Shown piece by piece: positions 61,301-64,000 of a DNA stretch of 64,000 bases. Below the pieces are notes generated by a model. The model was not told the origin of the DNA, made no database searches, and saw nothing but the letters and a program-made list of their open reading frames with translations. Both the position numbers and the translations under genes were made by a program. Origin of the DNA: Bagarius yarrelli (taxonomy: Eukaryota > Chordata > Actinopteri > Siluriformes > Sisoridae); the NCBI GenBank assembly GCA_005784505.1, contig VCAZ01000040.1:124001-188000 (forward strand). The letters are read 5' to 3'. Position 1 is the stretch's first letter. Each line of letters begins with the position of its first letter.

Positions 61301-63904
61301 TTAGTTGTATAGCTGCTGTTGAGTCTAGTGGAATAGCTGCTATTTGCTCTAGTGGACTAGCTACAGTTTGGTCTAGTGGACTAGCTGTTATTTGGTTTAG
61401 TCATGAAGCTTCCATTGAGTCAAGTGGAATAGCTGCCATTTGGTCTTGTGGAATAGCTGCCATTTGGTCTAGTCGTATAGCTCCTTTTTGGTTTAGTGGA
61501 TTAGCTGCCGTTTGGTCTTCTGGAATAGCTGCCAGTTGGTCTAGTGGAATAGCTGCCATTTGGTCTAGTGGAACAGCTGCCGTTTGTTCTAGTGGAATAG
61601 CTGCCATTTGGTCTAGTAAAATAGCTGCCGTTTGGTCTAGTGAAATAGCTACCAGTTTGGTCTAGTGGAATAGCTGCCATTTGGTCATTTAGTGAAATAA
61701 CTAAATTAAGGTATGTTTCTGTTTTTTTTAGCAAAACGATGGGCAGTTTACAGTGATTCAGCTGGTGGGCATGCTGCGAGGCATTGCAGCTGGCATGAAG
61801 TATCTATGTGATATGAACTATGTGCACCGAGACCTAGCTGCCCGTAACATCCTGGTCAACAGCAACCTGGTGTGCAAAGTGTCCGACTTTGGGCTTTCTC
61901 GCTTCTTAGAGGATGACACATCAGACCCAACTTACACCAGTGCTCTCGTAAGTATATTCAGCAATCTCTGAAATTACTAGCCAAAGATTATTAGCATGGA
62001 GCAGAAATGACTAATGTATATCATATTATTTTTTAGAAATATACTGAATCTTTGATTACCAAAAATAGAACATTTTTTCTAAAATGTATTGTGTAAATTA
62101 TGTCCTTTAAACGTTTTTTCAAGTTTATTTCAAGTTACGTGATCCACTTTTCTAGGTAAGCGAAACGAATTATTGCTTAAAAGACAAGCTAGGCTTTTCA
62201 CAGACCAAACTTTGATCTAAATGATTAAACCCCCTTATTCACACTTTATAATCTAGTGGAAAGCTGTTTCAGGTGTAGGTTTAGGTTATTATAGGTCTAA
62301 GTATGTATGACACTTAGGTAAGTACTTACTTTCCGACCGTTAAAAAAGTATGTTCTATATAGTATAGTTACAGGTAGTATGAATGAAATTCGTACGTACA
62401 TGAGCCATTTCTACATTGACAAAATAGCAGCAAGAATTTAAAGTTAGTTGCTGTTTAACATGAATCAAGTGCAATTTTACTACAAAAAAAACTATTTTTC
62501 TTTCTTTTTGCTTTGCTTAAGCTTTTCCCACCATTACTACCATTACATATAAAAAGGCATGTCTCCAGTGACTCTAGAGGATAGTAGTGTGCATCATATG
62601 CATACTTTAAAATCCAGGCAGGAGTCTTAAATCATACGGGAACTTTGCCTCATACTAAGGATTCCTACATACTACTCGCCTCGCATACTCAGTTTTGCAT
62701 ATTTTATAGTATAAAACAAAGCCAGGTATTGATAAGAAAAGATGGTTAGCATGAGAAAAGATGGTTAGCAACTAAAGCAAAAGATAATGTTAATTACTCT
62801 ATATTTATTTACTTGATTTTGCTTGTTATTGTTATTCTCAGGGTGGAAAGATTCCTATCCGATGGACGGCACCAGAGGCTATCCAGTACAGAAAGTTTAC
62901 TTCGTCCAGTGACGTGTGGAGCTATGGCATCGTCATGTGGGAAGTCATGTCCTATGGAGAGAGACCATACTGGGACATGAGCAATCAAGATGTAGGATAT
63001 TTGCTGAGCCATATCACTTTGATAGAAAGCAAGTTTTGTAATCTTGTTTTAGCAACGCAGCAGTGACCTCTAGTGGAGAACAATCAATTCAGCAAGTCTA
63101 ATACTTAGACTATGCATAAATATCACTTTTTCAATAAAAATGGGGTAAATCTAATAACAAAGATCTTCATTTTCTAAATGTGTGGTCAATGTTGTGTAAA
63201 ATTTTTCAGGTGATTAACGCCATAGAGCAGGATTACAGATTACCTGCCCCTATGGACTGCCCTAATACATTACATCAGTTAATGCTGGACTGCTGGCAAA
63301 AGGACAGAAACAACCGGCCTAAATTCAGCCAGATCGTTAACACCCTGGACAAAATGATCCGCAACCCTAACAGCCTGAAAGCTACCACCCCGCTGTCTTC
63401 AGGGTAAGTGTATAAAACTTGGAGAATTTTTAGAAATGTGGTTGTAGATCACATGATAAAGACATTCATGACATTTTACTTATAATGGAAATAATAATCT
63501 CAATCCTGTTATTTATGCTTAACTATAAGGTACAGTATTTGTGGGGAATAACATTCGCTAAATGTTCATGTTAATTACTGCTTTTTTTTTTCGAATTCTT
63601 ATTAATGCAAATGAGGGTTAAGAACCTTACTTAAGGGACCAGTAATGACAGCTTGGCAGTGCTGGTACTTAAACTTCCAACCTTCCAGTCCATCGTCCAA
63701 CACCTTGATCTTCATACCAATCTCAATGTTTTTTTTTTTTCACTTTAGTGTGCACCTACCTCTCCTGGACCGCAGCACTCCAGACTTCTCCAGCTTTAAT
63801 AGCGTAGATGAGTGGCTGGACACGATCAAGATGGGGCAGTACAAAGAGAACTTTTCTAATGAGGCATTCACATCCTTTGATGCTGTTTCTCAGATGACAC
63901 TGGA
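10619..63904 (+). CDS. ephb2: Eph receptor tyrosine kinase B2 (15 exons seen, 3' end missing)
   Basis: Single-pass membrane receptor tyrosine kinase that binds membrane-anchored ephrins on neighbouring cells and signals in axon guidance, boundary formation and synapse development. The exons join to about 956 codons: signal peptide (1-22), ephrin-binding domain (about 27-205), Cys-rich/EGF-like region (to about 326), two fibronectin III domains (about 327-535), membrane helix (about 547-568), juxtamembrane Tyr601 and Tyr607, kinase (about 625-890: GAGEFG loop, Lys658, Glu675, HRDLAARN with Asp751, DFG Asp769, activation-loop Tyr785) and SAM (from about 908). Exon-encoded words such as NGDGEWLVPIGRCMCKAG and CKSCGSGRGACTRCGDNV fit EphB2 better than EphB1, B3 or B4 as I know those proteins. 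Teleosts usually keep ephb2a and ephb2b; I cannot tell which this is. The last exon, about 35 residues in relatives, lies outside. Exon 1 has a one-base phase problem. Residue numbers assume that base is removed. Confidence 0.96.
10811..10854 (+). repeat. (AC)n microsatellite
   Basis: About 21 CA units, near the 5' end of intron 1. Confidence 0.95.
10963..11047 (+). repeat. (TA)n microsatellite
   Basis: Long TA run followed by TTA/TATT variants. Confidence 0.95.
11379..11538 (+). mobile_element. tRNA-derived SINE, 5' truncated
   Basis: Contains 'aaggtgttggactgctaacc' and 'ccagttgctcagttgtatat', ending 'aaataccgtaaatgtaa'. Confidence 0.8.
11742..11934 (+). mobile_element. tRNA-derived SINE, full length
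   Basis: Head 'gggaagtggtagtctagtg', B box 'aggttcgattcccag', tail ending 'gccaaattcctcaaatgtaa'. One of the best preserved copies. Confidence 0.85.
12353..12436 (+). repeat. (TA)n microsatellite, interrupted
   Basis: TA runs with 'gatatat' and 'tctatc' interruptions. Confidence 0.9.
12496..12572 (+). repeat. (TA)n microsatellite
   Basis: About 30 TA units. Confidence 0.95.
12750..12895 (-). mobile_element. tRNA-derived SINE, reverse copy
   Basis: 'actgagcaattaaggatta' followed by 'ggccccagcagaggcagctt' and the reversed head. Confidence 0.8.
14239..14420 (-). mobile_element. tRNA-derived SINE, diverged reverse copy
   Basis: 'gcatttggcagacaccctca' at the tail, then 'caactaagcagttgatggtt'. 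The head is heavily mutated. Confidence 0.65.
14690..15260. promoter_or_regulatory. Candidate conserved non-coding element in intron 1
   Basis: High-complexity, repeat-free stretch in an otherwise AT-rich, repeat-laden intron. It has homeodomain-type cores TAATTA (14953-14958) and TTAATTA (15157-15163). Only composition and position support it; conservation was not tested. Confidence 0.25.
16086..16196 (+). repeat. 37-bp tandem repeat, three copies
   Basis: Units starting 'gccacgttcgtaattaattt' lie at 16086, 16123 and 16160. Each runs gccacg...gtggtggcagttg. A lone related unit lies at 13663-13697. Confidence 0.9.
16540..16630 (+). repeat. (AAGTC)n pentanucleotide repeat
   Basis: Runs of 'aagtc' with 'aggtc' variants, about 16 units. 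Confidence 0.95.
17064..17186 (-). mobile_element. tRNA-derived SINE, reverse fragment
   Basis: 'caactgagcattgaggggct' through 'gggaatcgaacccacgacct' to the reversed head. Confidence 0.7.
17757..17905 (+). mobile_element. tRNA-derived SINE
   Basis: 'aaaaatggtggcgcagtgg', 'ttggacagataccagaaaga', and the tail 'agtcgctctggataagggtg'. Confidence 0.85.
19150..19297 (-). mobile_element. Dispersed 'gcacggtggcttagtggttagc' family, reverse
   Basis: Reverse of the same family as 27855-28140: 'catgtttttggactgtggga', 'ggaaaccggagtactcacgc', 'gctaaccactaagccatcgt'. Confidence 0.7.
20560..20790. promoter_or_regulatory. Candidate conserved non-coding element in intron 1
   Basis: Repeat-free block. It has a palindromic TCF/LEF-like word TTTGATCAAAG (20617-20627) followed closely by TTAATTA (20639-20645). 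This is a motif-level suggestion of an enhancer only. Confidence 0.25.
22951..23092. repeat. Inverted (GA)n ... (TC)n tracts
   Basis: A GA-rich run (22951-22999) faces a TC-rich run (23061-23092) across about 60 bp. Transcribed, they could pair as a hairpin. Confidence 0.75.
24700..24806 (+). repeat. (TA)n / (TG)n microsatellite
   Basis: TA runs with a short TG block. Open frames over it are artefacts. Confidence 0.95.
24831..24942 (+). mobile_element. Tc1/mariner-like fragment A
   Basis: 'gaatgtctttgtattttgta' followed by 'gacaatgcccctgtgcacaa' and 'ctccatgaagacatg'. Translated, DNAPVHK is part of the second catalytic block (QQDN-P-H) of a Tc1/mariner-type transposase. Confidence 0.6.
25463..25527 (+). 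CDS. ephb2: ephb2 exon 2: mature N-terminus
   Basis: A 65-bp exon between a polypyrimidine acceptor (TTTTTTTTCAG) and the donor GGG|GTAAGT. In the frame requiring one base from exon 1 it reads VLMDSMTATAELGWAIYPSVG, edges shared with the neighbours. This matches the LMD-x-x-TATAELGW start of mature EphB2. The longer open frame here is in a different phase and is not the protein. It ends in phase 0 and joins WEEVSGYDE of exon 3. Confidence 0.9.
25528..25847 (+). other. ephb2 intron 2
   Basis: 320-bp intron, GTAAGT to CCCCAG. No embedded element seen. Confidence 0.85.
25848..26532 (+). CDS. ephb2: ephb2 exon 3: ephrin-binding domain and start of Cys-rich region
   Basis: The 685-bp exon (residues about 47-275) starts TGG GAG GAG after CCCCAG and ends AAAG|GTGAGT in phase 1. 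It encodes the jelly-roll ephrin-binding domain: TIRTYQVCNVF, VRDCSSIPNVPGSCKETFNL, VDTIAADESFSQVDLGGR and FYLAFQDYGACMSL, with the domain cysteines in place. The Cys-rich segment then begins with YCNGDGEWLVPIGRCMC. An N-glycosylation sequon (NGT) sits near the end. The open frame runs on upstream to ATG 25827 and downstream to a stop only because intron sequence is open there. Confidence 0.97.
27708..27800 (+). mobile_element. Short dispersed 'tttatttgtcacatacatg' repeat
   Basis: Resembles the common fish repeat end 'ttatttgtcacatac...gtaaaatgc'. The family was not identified further. Confidence 0.4.
27855..28140 (+). mobile_element. Dispersed 'gcacggtggcttggtggttagc' family
   Basis: Widespread fish repeat: 'gggcagcacggtggcttggt', 'gtggagtttgcaggttctcc', 'ctggcgacctgtccagggtg', ending 'gaaaatggatagatgga'. 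Nearly full length. Confidence 0.8.
28740..29010. promoter_or_regulatory. Candidate conserved non-coding element in intron 3
   Basis: Repeat-free, moderately GC block amid repeats. Homeodomain-type cores occur near its end ('ctttaatgacactactaatt'). Not tested for conservation. Confidence 0.22.
29531..29553 (+). repeat. (TCA)n microsatellite
   Basis: Seven to eight TCA units. Confidence 0.9.
31985..32090 (+). mobile_element. Tc1/mariner-like fragment B
   Basis: The + strand reads LFQQDNANVHKASEVDEDM, the catalytic QQDN-H block of a Tc1/mariner-type transposase. It lies directly before Gypsy LTR-like sequence. Confidence 0.65.
32120..32395 (-). mobile_element. Gypsy LTR-like segment
   Basis: Shares 'cagtagtcggtaca', the A-rich stretch and 'aaaatcaaaacc' with the LTR at 6912-7249. 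It follows a minus-strand integrase remnant, as a 3' LTR would. Confidence 0.5.
32405..32850 (-). pseudogene. Decayed chromovirus integrase with chromodomain
   Basis: Minus-strand translation gives GYHLQHNG and LNQEIGRYLR (integrase core) at about 32760-32840. Then QYLVDWKAYGPEDRSWV, a Gypsy chromodomain, lies at about 32410-32480. Stops and frameshifts throughout. The same class as, but a separate copy from, the 7-10 kb debris. Confidence 0.75.
33780..34500 (+). pseudogene. DIRS-like retrotransposon remnant (gag-like plus tyrosine recombinase)
   Basis: Plus-strand frames show LHAMVILQAPALPDIIKDLR and LTLADLRAADWKLIFKAPIS, followed by SSGLL, which resemble the DIRS gag-like protein. After about 150 bp comes KCQLGIKAHSTRAIASSYC, resembling the HxxR box of the DIRS tyrosine recombinase. 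The reverse transcriptase that should lie between is absent, so this is an internally deleted copy. Confidence 0.55.
35084..35165 (-). mobile_element. tRNA-derived SINE, 3' fragment reversed
   Basis: 'tttacattggcactttggag' then 'cccttattcaaagctactta', a diverged tail. Confidence 0.5.
35760..36205 (+). pseudogene. Tc1-like transposase remnant
   Basis: Plus-strand words NWSKV and KSKFCTSFGN (second catalytic region) and WPDLNPIE (third catalytic region) occur in family order, with stops and a deletion between. It differs from the QQDN fragments. Confidence 0.7.
37074..37095 (+). repeat. Interstitial telomeric repeat
   Basis: Three consecutive (CTAACC)-type vertebrate telomere units, flanked on both sides by the 9-bp direct repeat AGGTTAATC (37066-37074 and 37094-37102). 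Confidence 0.85.
37500..37530 (+). repeat. (AAT)n microsatellite
   Basis: Ten ATA/AAT units. Confidence 0.95.
37594..37740 (+). mobile_element. Dispersed 'tcaattttatttatat' repeat
   Basis: 'ggtcaattttatttatatta' with 'gctgaccaaggtgctttaca', a common teleost dispersed sequence. Family not resolved. Confidence 0.45.
40793..40960 (+). mobile_element. tRNA-derived SINE
   Basis: 'gaagtggtagcgcagtggtt', 'ggtttgagtcccagcaccac', with the body 'aacccttaattgcc'. 3' truncated. Confidence 0.85.
41628..41910 (-). mobile_element. SINE tail fused to a second dispersed repeat
   Basis: The reverse SINE tail 'acatttacagcatttggcag' to 'gccttgctcagggg' passes into 'gagcaagacccttaaccctt' and 'gtgacaaataaagacattta', another fish repeat end. 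A composite. Confidence 0.65.
43588..43772 (+). mobile_element. tRNA-derived SINE, well preserved
   Basis: 'gtggtggctcagtggttaaa', 'gggtttgattcccagcacca', 'agtcgctctggataaggacg', ending 'aatgctgtaaatttatgtaa'. Confidence 0.9.
45490..45650 (-). mobile_element. tRNA-derived SINE, diverged reverse copy
   Basis: 'ggcatttggcagatgtcgtt' then 'caacccaactgaatagttta' and 'cagcagtggcagcttggtg'. Confidence 0.65.
45889..45945 (-). mobile_element. Short DNA-transposon terminal fragment
   Basis: 'gggaaagtgcccataaacgt' and 'ttggatatatagtgta' resemble the end sequence of a common fish Tc1-like element. Confidence 0.4.
46095..46870 (+). pseudogene. LINE reverse transcriptase remnant (RTE-like)
   Basis: Plus-strand words MMFAEDIVICSESKKRVEEN (the F-A-D-D catalytic box with D mutated to E), RRGMKVSRSKTEYI, then EFKYLGSTVQSNGE, KKRVQAGWNGWRNMSG and KVYKTVVRPAMMYGLETV follow the usual order of a non-LTR reverse transcriptase C-terminal half. 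A 36-bp segment is triplicated (46451-46560). Clade assignment is tentative. Confidence 0.85.
47880..48138 (+). mobile_element. Dispersed teleost repeat ('ctccacgtgcctgtatgacc')
   Basis: Contains 'tggaggtctggatttggagt', 'gtggcctccacgtgcctgta', 'gatgaggtggcggatggtct'. A high-copy fish element as I recall it, family name uncertain. Broken off by a TA repeat. Confidence 0.6.
48138..48216 (+). repeat. (TA)n microsatellite
   Basis: TA runs with a few interruptions, interrupting the repeat before it. Confidence 0.95.
49202..49357 (+). CDS. ephb2: ephb2 exon 4: Cys-rich / EGF-like segment
   Basis: A 156-bp exon (residues about 275-326) after TTTTTACCCAG, with donor AA|GTACGT. It reads CPSGFFKSSQGDQSCQQC and INSRTTSEGATNCVCR, the tyrosine-kinase Ephrin receptor EGF-like module with its paired cysteines. 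Phase 1 at both ends fits exons 3 and 5. The 22.7-kb intron 3 precedes it. Confidence 0.96.
50124..50190 (+). mobile_element. SINE fragment
   Basis: 'gggaagtggtggcgctgggg' with 'aactcccagcaccaccaagc'. The body is missing. Confidence 0.6.
51085..51142 (+). mobile_element. SINE tail fragment
   Basis: 'ctgtagataaaggcatctgc' and 'aaatgtaaatg', a lone 3' tail about 30 bp before exon 5. Confidence 0.5.
51172..51507 (+). CDS. ephb2: ephb2 exon 5: first fibronectin type III domain
   Basis: A 336-bp exon (residues about 327-438), acceptor CCCCACAG, donor CTG|GTAAGC. It encodes fibronectin III domain 1: VPSAPQRVISSVNETSLRLE, the CGSGRGACTRCGDNV insert, QLGLTEPRVHISELLAHTQY and the end SINITTNQA. NETS and NITT are N-glycosylation sequons. 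The length equals the usual Eph exon size. Confidence 0.97.
54440..54800 (+). mobile_element. Tc1/mariner-like fragment C
   Basis: 'gttccagcatgacaatgcct' and 'ctgcaccccagaacttctca' with 'gtctgatctcactaatta' are in the order of the same Tc1-like family as fragments A, B and D, with many substitutions. Confidence 0.6.
56417..56474 (+). repeat. (TA)n microsatellite
   Basis: About 28 TA units, followed by (TTAT)n. Confidence 0.95.
56753..57125 (+). repeat. Compound (TC)n(AC)n tandem block
   Basis: Three to four copies of a unit of about 115 bp: 'agaggtggacaaac', a TC run, an AC run, then 'aattgtt...tgttactgta'. The last copy is degraded. Confidence 0.85.
57361..57485 (+). CDS. ephb2: ephb2 exon 6: second fibronectin III domain, first half
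   Basis: A 125-bp exon (residues about 439-480) after TTTCTCACAG, reading PSVVSIMHQVSRTIDSITLS and QPDQPNGVILDYELQYFEK, donor AAG|GTATTT in phase 0. The donor lacks G at +5, so it is weaker than its neighbours. Intron 6 is only 121 bp. Confidence 0.96.
57607..57769 (+). CDS. ephb2: ephb2 exon 7: second fibronectin III domain, second half
   Basis: A 163-bp exon (residues about 481-534) after TCTCTTCCAG, donor AAG|GTATGG. It encodes NTAEFNSSTLRSQTNTAAV, GLKPGTIYVFQVRARTVAGF and SGKMYFQTMTE, completing FnIII-2. NSS is an N-glycosylation sequon. Phase 1 at the end joins exon 8. Confidence 0.97.
57770..58323 (+). other. ephb2 intron 7
   Basis: 554 bp, GTATGG to CAG. The 3' end is a TG repeat; otherwise AT-rich with no element. 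The open frame running through from exon 7 is chance. Confidence 0.85.
58287..58320 (+). repeat. (TG)n directly before exon 8 acceptor
   Basis: About 17 TG units ending three bases before the exon (followed by CAG). It takes the place of a polypyrimidine tract. Confidence 0.97.
58324..58432 (+). CDS. ephb2: ephb2 exon 8: transmembrane helix
   Basis: A 109-bp exon (residues about 535-571) encoding EEYSSSLKEK, then the hydrophobic segment LPLIIGSAAAGVVFLISVIV followed by LIIVCNR. That is one membrane helix followed by a positive stop-transfer. The acceptor CAG follows directly on a TG repeat (58287-58320) with no ordinary polypyrimidine tract. The donor CG|GTGAGT is strong. Skipping this exon alone would shift the frame; skipping it with exon 9 (177 bp together) would keep the frame but remove the membrane span. 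Confidence 0.95.
58527..58594 (+). CDS. ephb2: ephb2 exon 9: cytoplasmic juxtamembrane
   Basis: A 68-bp exon (residues about 571-593) after TTTGTCCTAG, donor ACT|GTAAGT. It reads RGGSDRTESEFTDKLQHYTS then GH, the short variable juxtamembrane exon of EphB2. Relatives I know have SEYTDKLQHYTSGH, so the first tyrosine appears as phenylalanine here. Intron 8 before it is 94 bp. Confidence 0.93.
58595..59168 (+). other. ephb2 intron 9
   Basis: 574 bp, GTAAGT to CTCCAAG, AT-rich with poly-A tracts near 59040-59100. No element seen. Confidence 0.85.
59169..59291 (+). CDS. ephb2: ephb2 exon 10: regulatory juxtamembrane and kinase start
   Basis: A 123-bp exon (residues about 594-634) after TTCTCCAAG, donor GCAG|GTAAAT. 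It encodes LSPGMKIYIDPFTYEDPNEA with the two conserved regulatory tyrosines (601, 607), whose phosphorylation releases kinase autoinhibition in Eph receptors. VREFAKEIDMSCVKIEQVIG then leads into the glycine loop. Confidence 0.97.
59392..59639 (+). CDS. ephb2: ephb2 exon 11: kinase N-lobe
   Basis: A 248-bp exon (residues about 635-717) after GTCCTGCAG, donor AGG|GTGAGT. It completes the loop GAGEFGEV. It then holds VAIKTLK with the ATP-anchoring Lys658, [20 protein letters not shown] with the helix-C Glu675, and the hinge VMIITEFMENGSLDSFLR. The kinase looks catalytically intact. The open frame before the exon is intronic. Confidence 0.98.
59745..60265 (+). mobile_element. Tc1-like fragment D, interrupted by a SINE
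   Basis: 'tagaatgtctttgtatgttt', 'ttccagaatgactgtgcccc' and 'ctgcaccccagaccttctca' precede the reverse SINE at 60000-60178. After the SINE, 'gcaaagtgtcccaatacatt' looks like the element's end. It is the longest of the four copies. Confidence 0.6.
60000..60178 (-). mobile_element. tRNA-derived SINE inserted into a Tc1-like copy
   Basis: 'tttacatcatttggcagacg' to 'gccttgctcagggacccagc' and 'gctgggaattaaaccc', with the reversed head. It interrupts fragment D. Confidence 0.75.
60411..60505 (+). pseudogene. Decayed duplicate of the 3' part of ephb2 exon 13 plus intron
   Basis: 'tcctatggagagaga' then 'ctgggacatg', 'gatgtagg' and 'atttgc-gagcca' follow the order of 62940-63030, crossing the exon 13 donor into intron 13. 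A small insertion breaks the frame, so it cannot act as an alternative exon. Confidence 0.75.
60727..61690 (+). repeat. 24-bp minisatellite in intron 11, about 40 copies
   Basis: The unit 'ggtctagtggaatagctgcc' plus 'attt' has exact 24-bp spacing (e.g. 61541, 61565, 61589) and point variants. The reverse strand reads as (MAAIPLDQ)n open frames because 24 is a multiple of three. It ends about 40 bp before exon 12. Confidence 0.97.
61732..61947 (+). CDS. ephb2: ephb2 exon 12: kinase catalytic and DFG loops
   Basis: A 216-bp exon (residues 718-789) after TTTTTTTAG, donor CTC|GTAAGT. It reads QNDGQFTVIQLVGMLRGIAA, then YVHRDLAARNILVN with catalytic Asp751, KVSDFGLSRFLEDD with Asp769, and DPTYTSAL with the activation-loop tyrosine. 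A long 24-bp minisatellite ends about 40 bp upstream. Confidence 0.98.
61948..62841 (+). other. ephb2 intron 12
   Basis: 894 bp, GTAAGT to TATTCTCAG. No element recognised; a short doubled phrase 'agaaaagatggttagca' lies near 62738-62770. Confidence 0.85.
62842..62991 (+). CDS. ephb2: ephb2 exon 13: kinase P+1 loop and C-lobe
   Basis: A 150-bp exon (residues 790-839) after TTATTCTCAG. It encodes GGKIPIRWTAPEAIQYRKFT, SDVWSYGIVMWEVMSYGERP and YWDMSNQD. The donor GAT|GTAGGA is the least standard of the set, but phase and the usual exon length fix it. A degraded copy of its 3' half lies in intron 11. Confidence 0.97.
63210..63403 (+). CDS. ephb2: ephb2 exon 14: end of kinase domain
   Basis: A 194-bp exon (residues 840-903) after ATTTTTCAG, donor CAGG|GTAAGT. 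It reads VINAIEQDYRLPAPMDCPNT, then LMLDCWQKDRNNRPKFSQIV with the conserved C-lobe arginine, and NTLDKMIRNPNSLKATTPLS before the SAM linker. Confidence 0.98.
63404..63748 (+). other. ephb2 intron 14
   Basis: 345 bp, GTAAGT to CACTTTAG. It contains a reversed, diverged SINE fragment (about 63600-63712). Confidence 0.8.
63600..63712 (-). mobile_element. tRNA-derived SINE, diverged reverse fragment
   Basis: 'agggttaagaaccttactta' and 'cagcttggcagtgctggtac' through 'gtccaacaccttgatc'. Confidence 0.6.
63749..63904 (+). CDS. ephb2: ephb2 exon 15: SAM domain, first part
   Basis: A 156-bp exon (residues about 904-955) after TTTCACTTTAG, donor GA|GTAAGT in phase 2. It encodes LPLLDRSTPDFSSFNSVDEW and LDTIKMGQYKENFSNEAFTS, the first helices of the SAM oligomerisation domain. 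The rest of SAM and the PDZ-binding tail lie past the window. Confidence 0.96.
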
Positions 63905-64000
63905 GTAAGTTTCTTTGTTCTAAAATCCTGAATCGTTAAATTCATTTTTAGGTAACAGGGCTTTAATTGTGCACTTACAATTATAATACGTTTATTACAC

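Larger units (their letters stand above)
59640..61731 (+). other. ephb2 intron 11
   Basis: 2.1 kb, GTGAGT to TTTTTTTAG. Its contents are a Tc1-like fragment split by a SINE, a decayed exon-13 copy and the 24-bp minisatellite. Confidence 0.85.

Noticed and set aside
60667..61734. Reverse-strand frames with repeated AAIPLDQ residues
   Set aside because: They follow from the 24-bp minisatellite in intron 11; no start context, no splice link, and both strands are open for the same reason.
1..64000. CRISPR array, operon, phage or bacterial system
   Set aside because: Repeats lack regular unique spacers, the gene is spliced, and all elements are of vertebrate type.

Overview
This window comes from an AT-rich vertebrate genome, almost certainly a teleost fish. 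It holds one protein-coding gene, on the + strand: an EphB2-type receptor tyrosine kinase (ephb2; the a/b paralogue is not resolved). Fifteen exons can be placed from conserved protein sequence, GT/AG splice sites and continuous reading phase: 10619-10692 (exon 1, signal peptide), 25463-25527, 25848-26532, 49202-49357, 51172-51507, 57361-57485, 57607-57769, 58324-58432, 58527-58594, 59169-59291, 59392-59639, 61732-61947, 62842-62991, 63210-63403 and 63749-63904. The last exon (end of the SAM domain and the PDZ-binding tail) must lie beyond the right edge. In order, the encoded protein has a signal peptide, ephrin-binding domain, cysteine-rich/EGF-like region, two fibronectin III domains, one membrane helix, a juxtamembrane segment with two tyrosines, an apparently active tyrosine kinase and a SAM domain.

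Region by region: 1-10.4 kb is 5' flank, with tRNA-derived SINEs, a 70-bp minisatellite (3774-4466) and minus-strand Ty3/Gypsy debris (6.9-10.1 kb: LTR, integrase, protease and gag traces). 10.4-10.7 kb holds the probable 5' UTR and exon 1. Intron 1 (14.8 kb) carries microsatellites, SINEs and some high-complexity non-coding stretches. Intron 3 (22.7 kb) carries most of the mobile-element debris: a second Gypsy fragment with integrase and chromodomain, a DIRS-like tyrosine-recombinase element, Tc1-like transposase pieces, a LINE reverse-transcriptase fragment, a short interstitial telomeric repeat and many SINEs. From 49 to 64 kb the exons become dense.

The points most worth checking are in the gene itself. 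Exon 1 reads in the wrong phase by one base at a GGG run. The acceptor of the transmembrane exon sits directly behind a TG repeat. A decayed copy of the 3' part of exon 13, with adjoining intron sequence, lies in intron 11. A roughly 40-copy 24-bp minisatellite ends about 40 bp before exon 12. I found no operon, CRISPR array, RNA gene or other novel multigene system; the window looks like an ordinary vertebrate gene in a repeat-rich setting.
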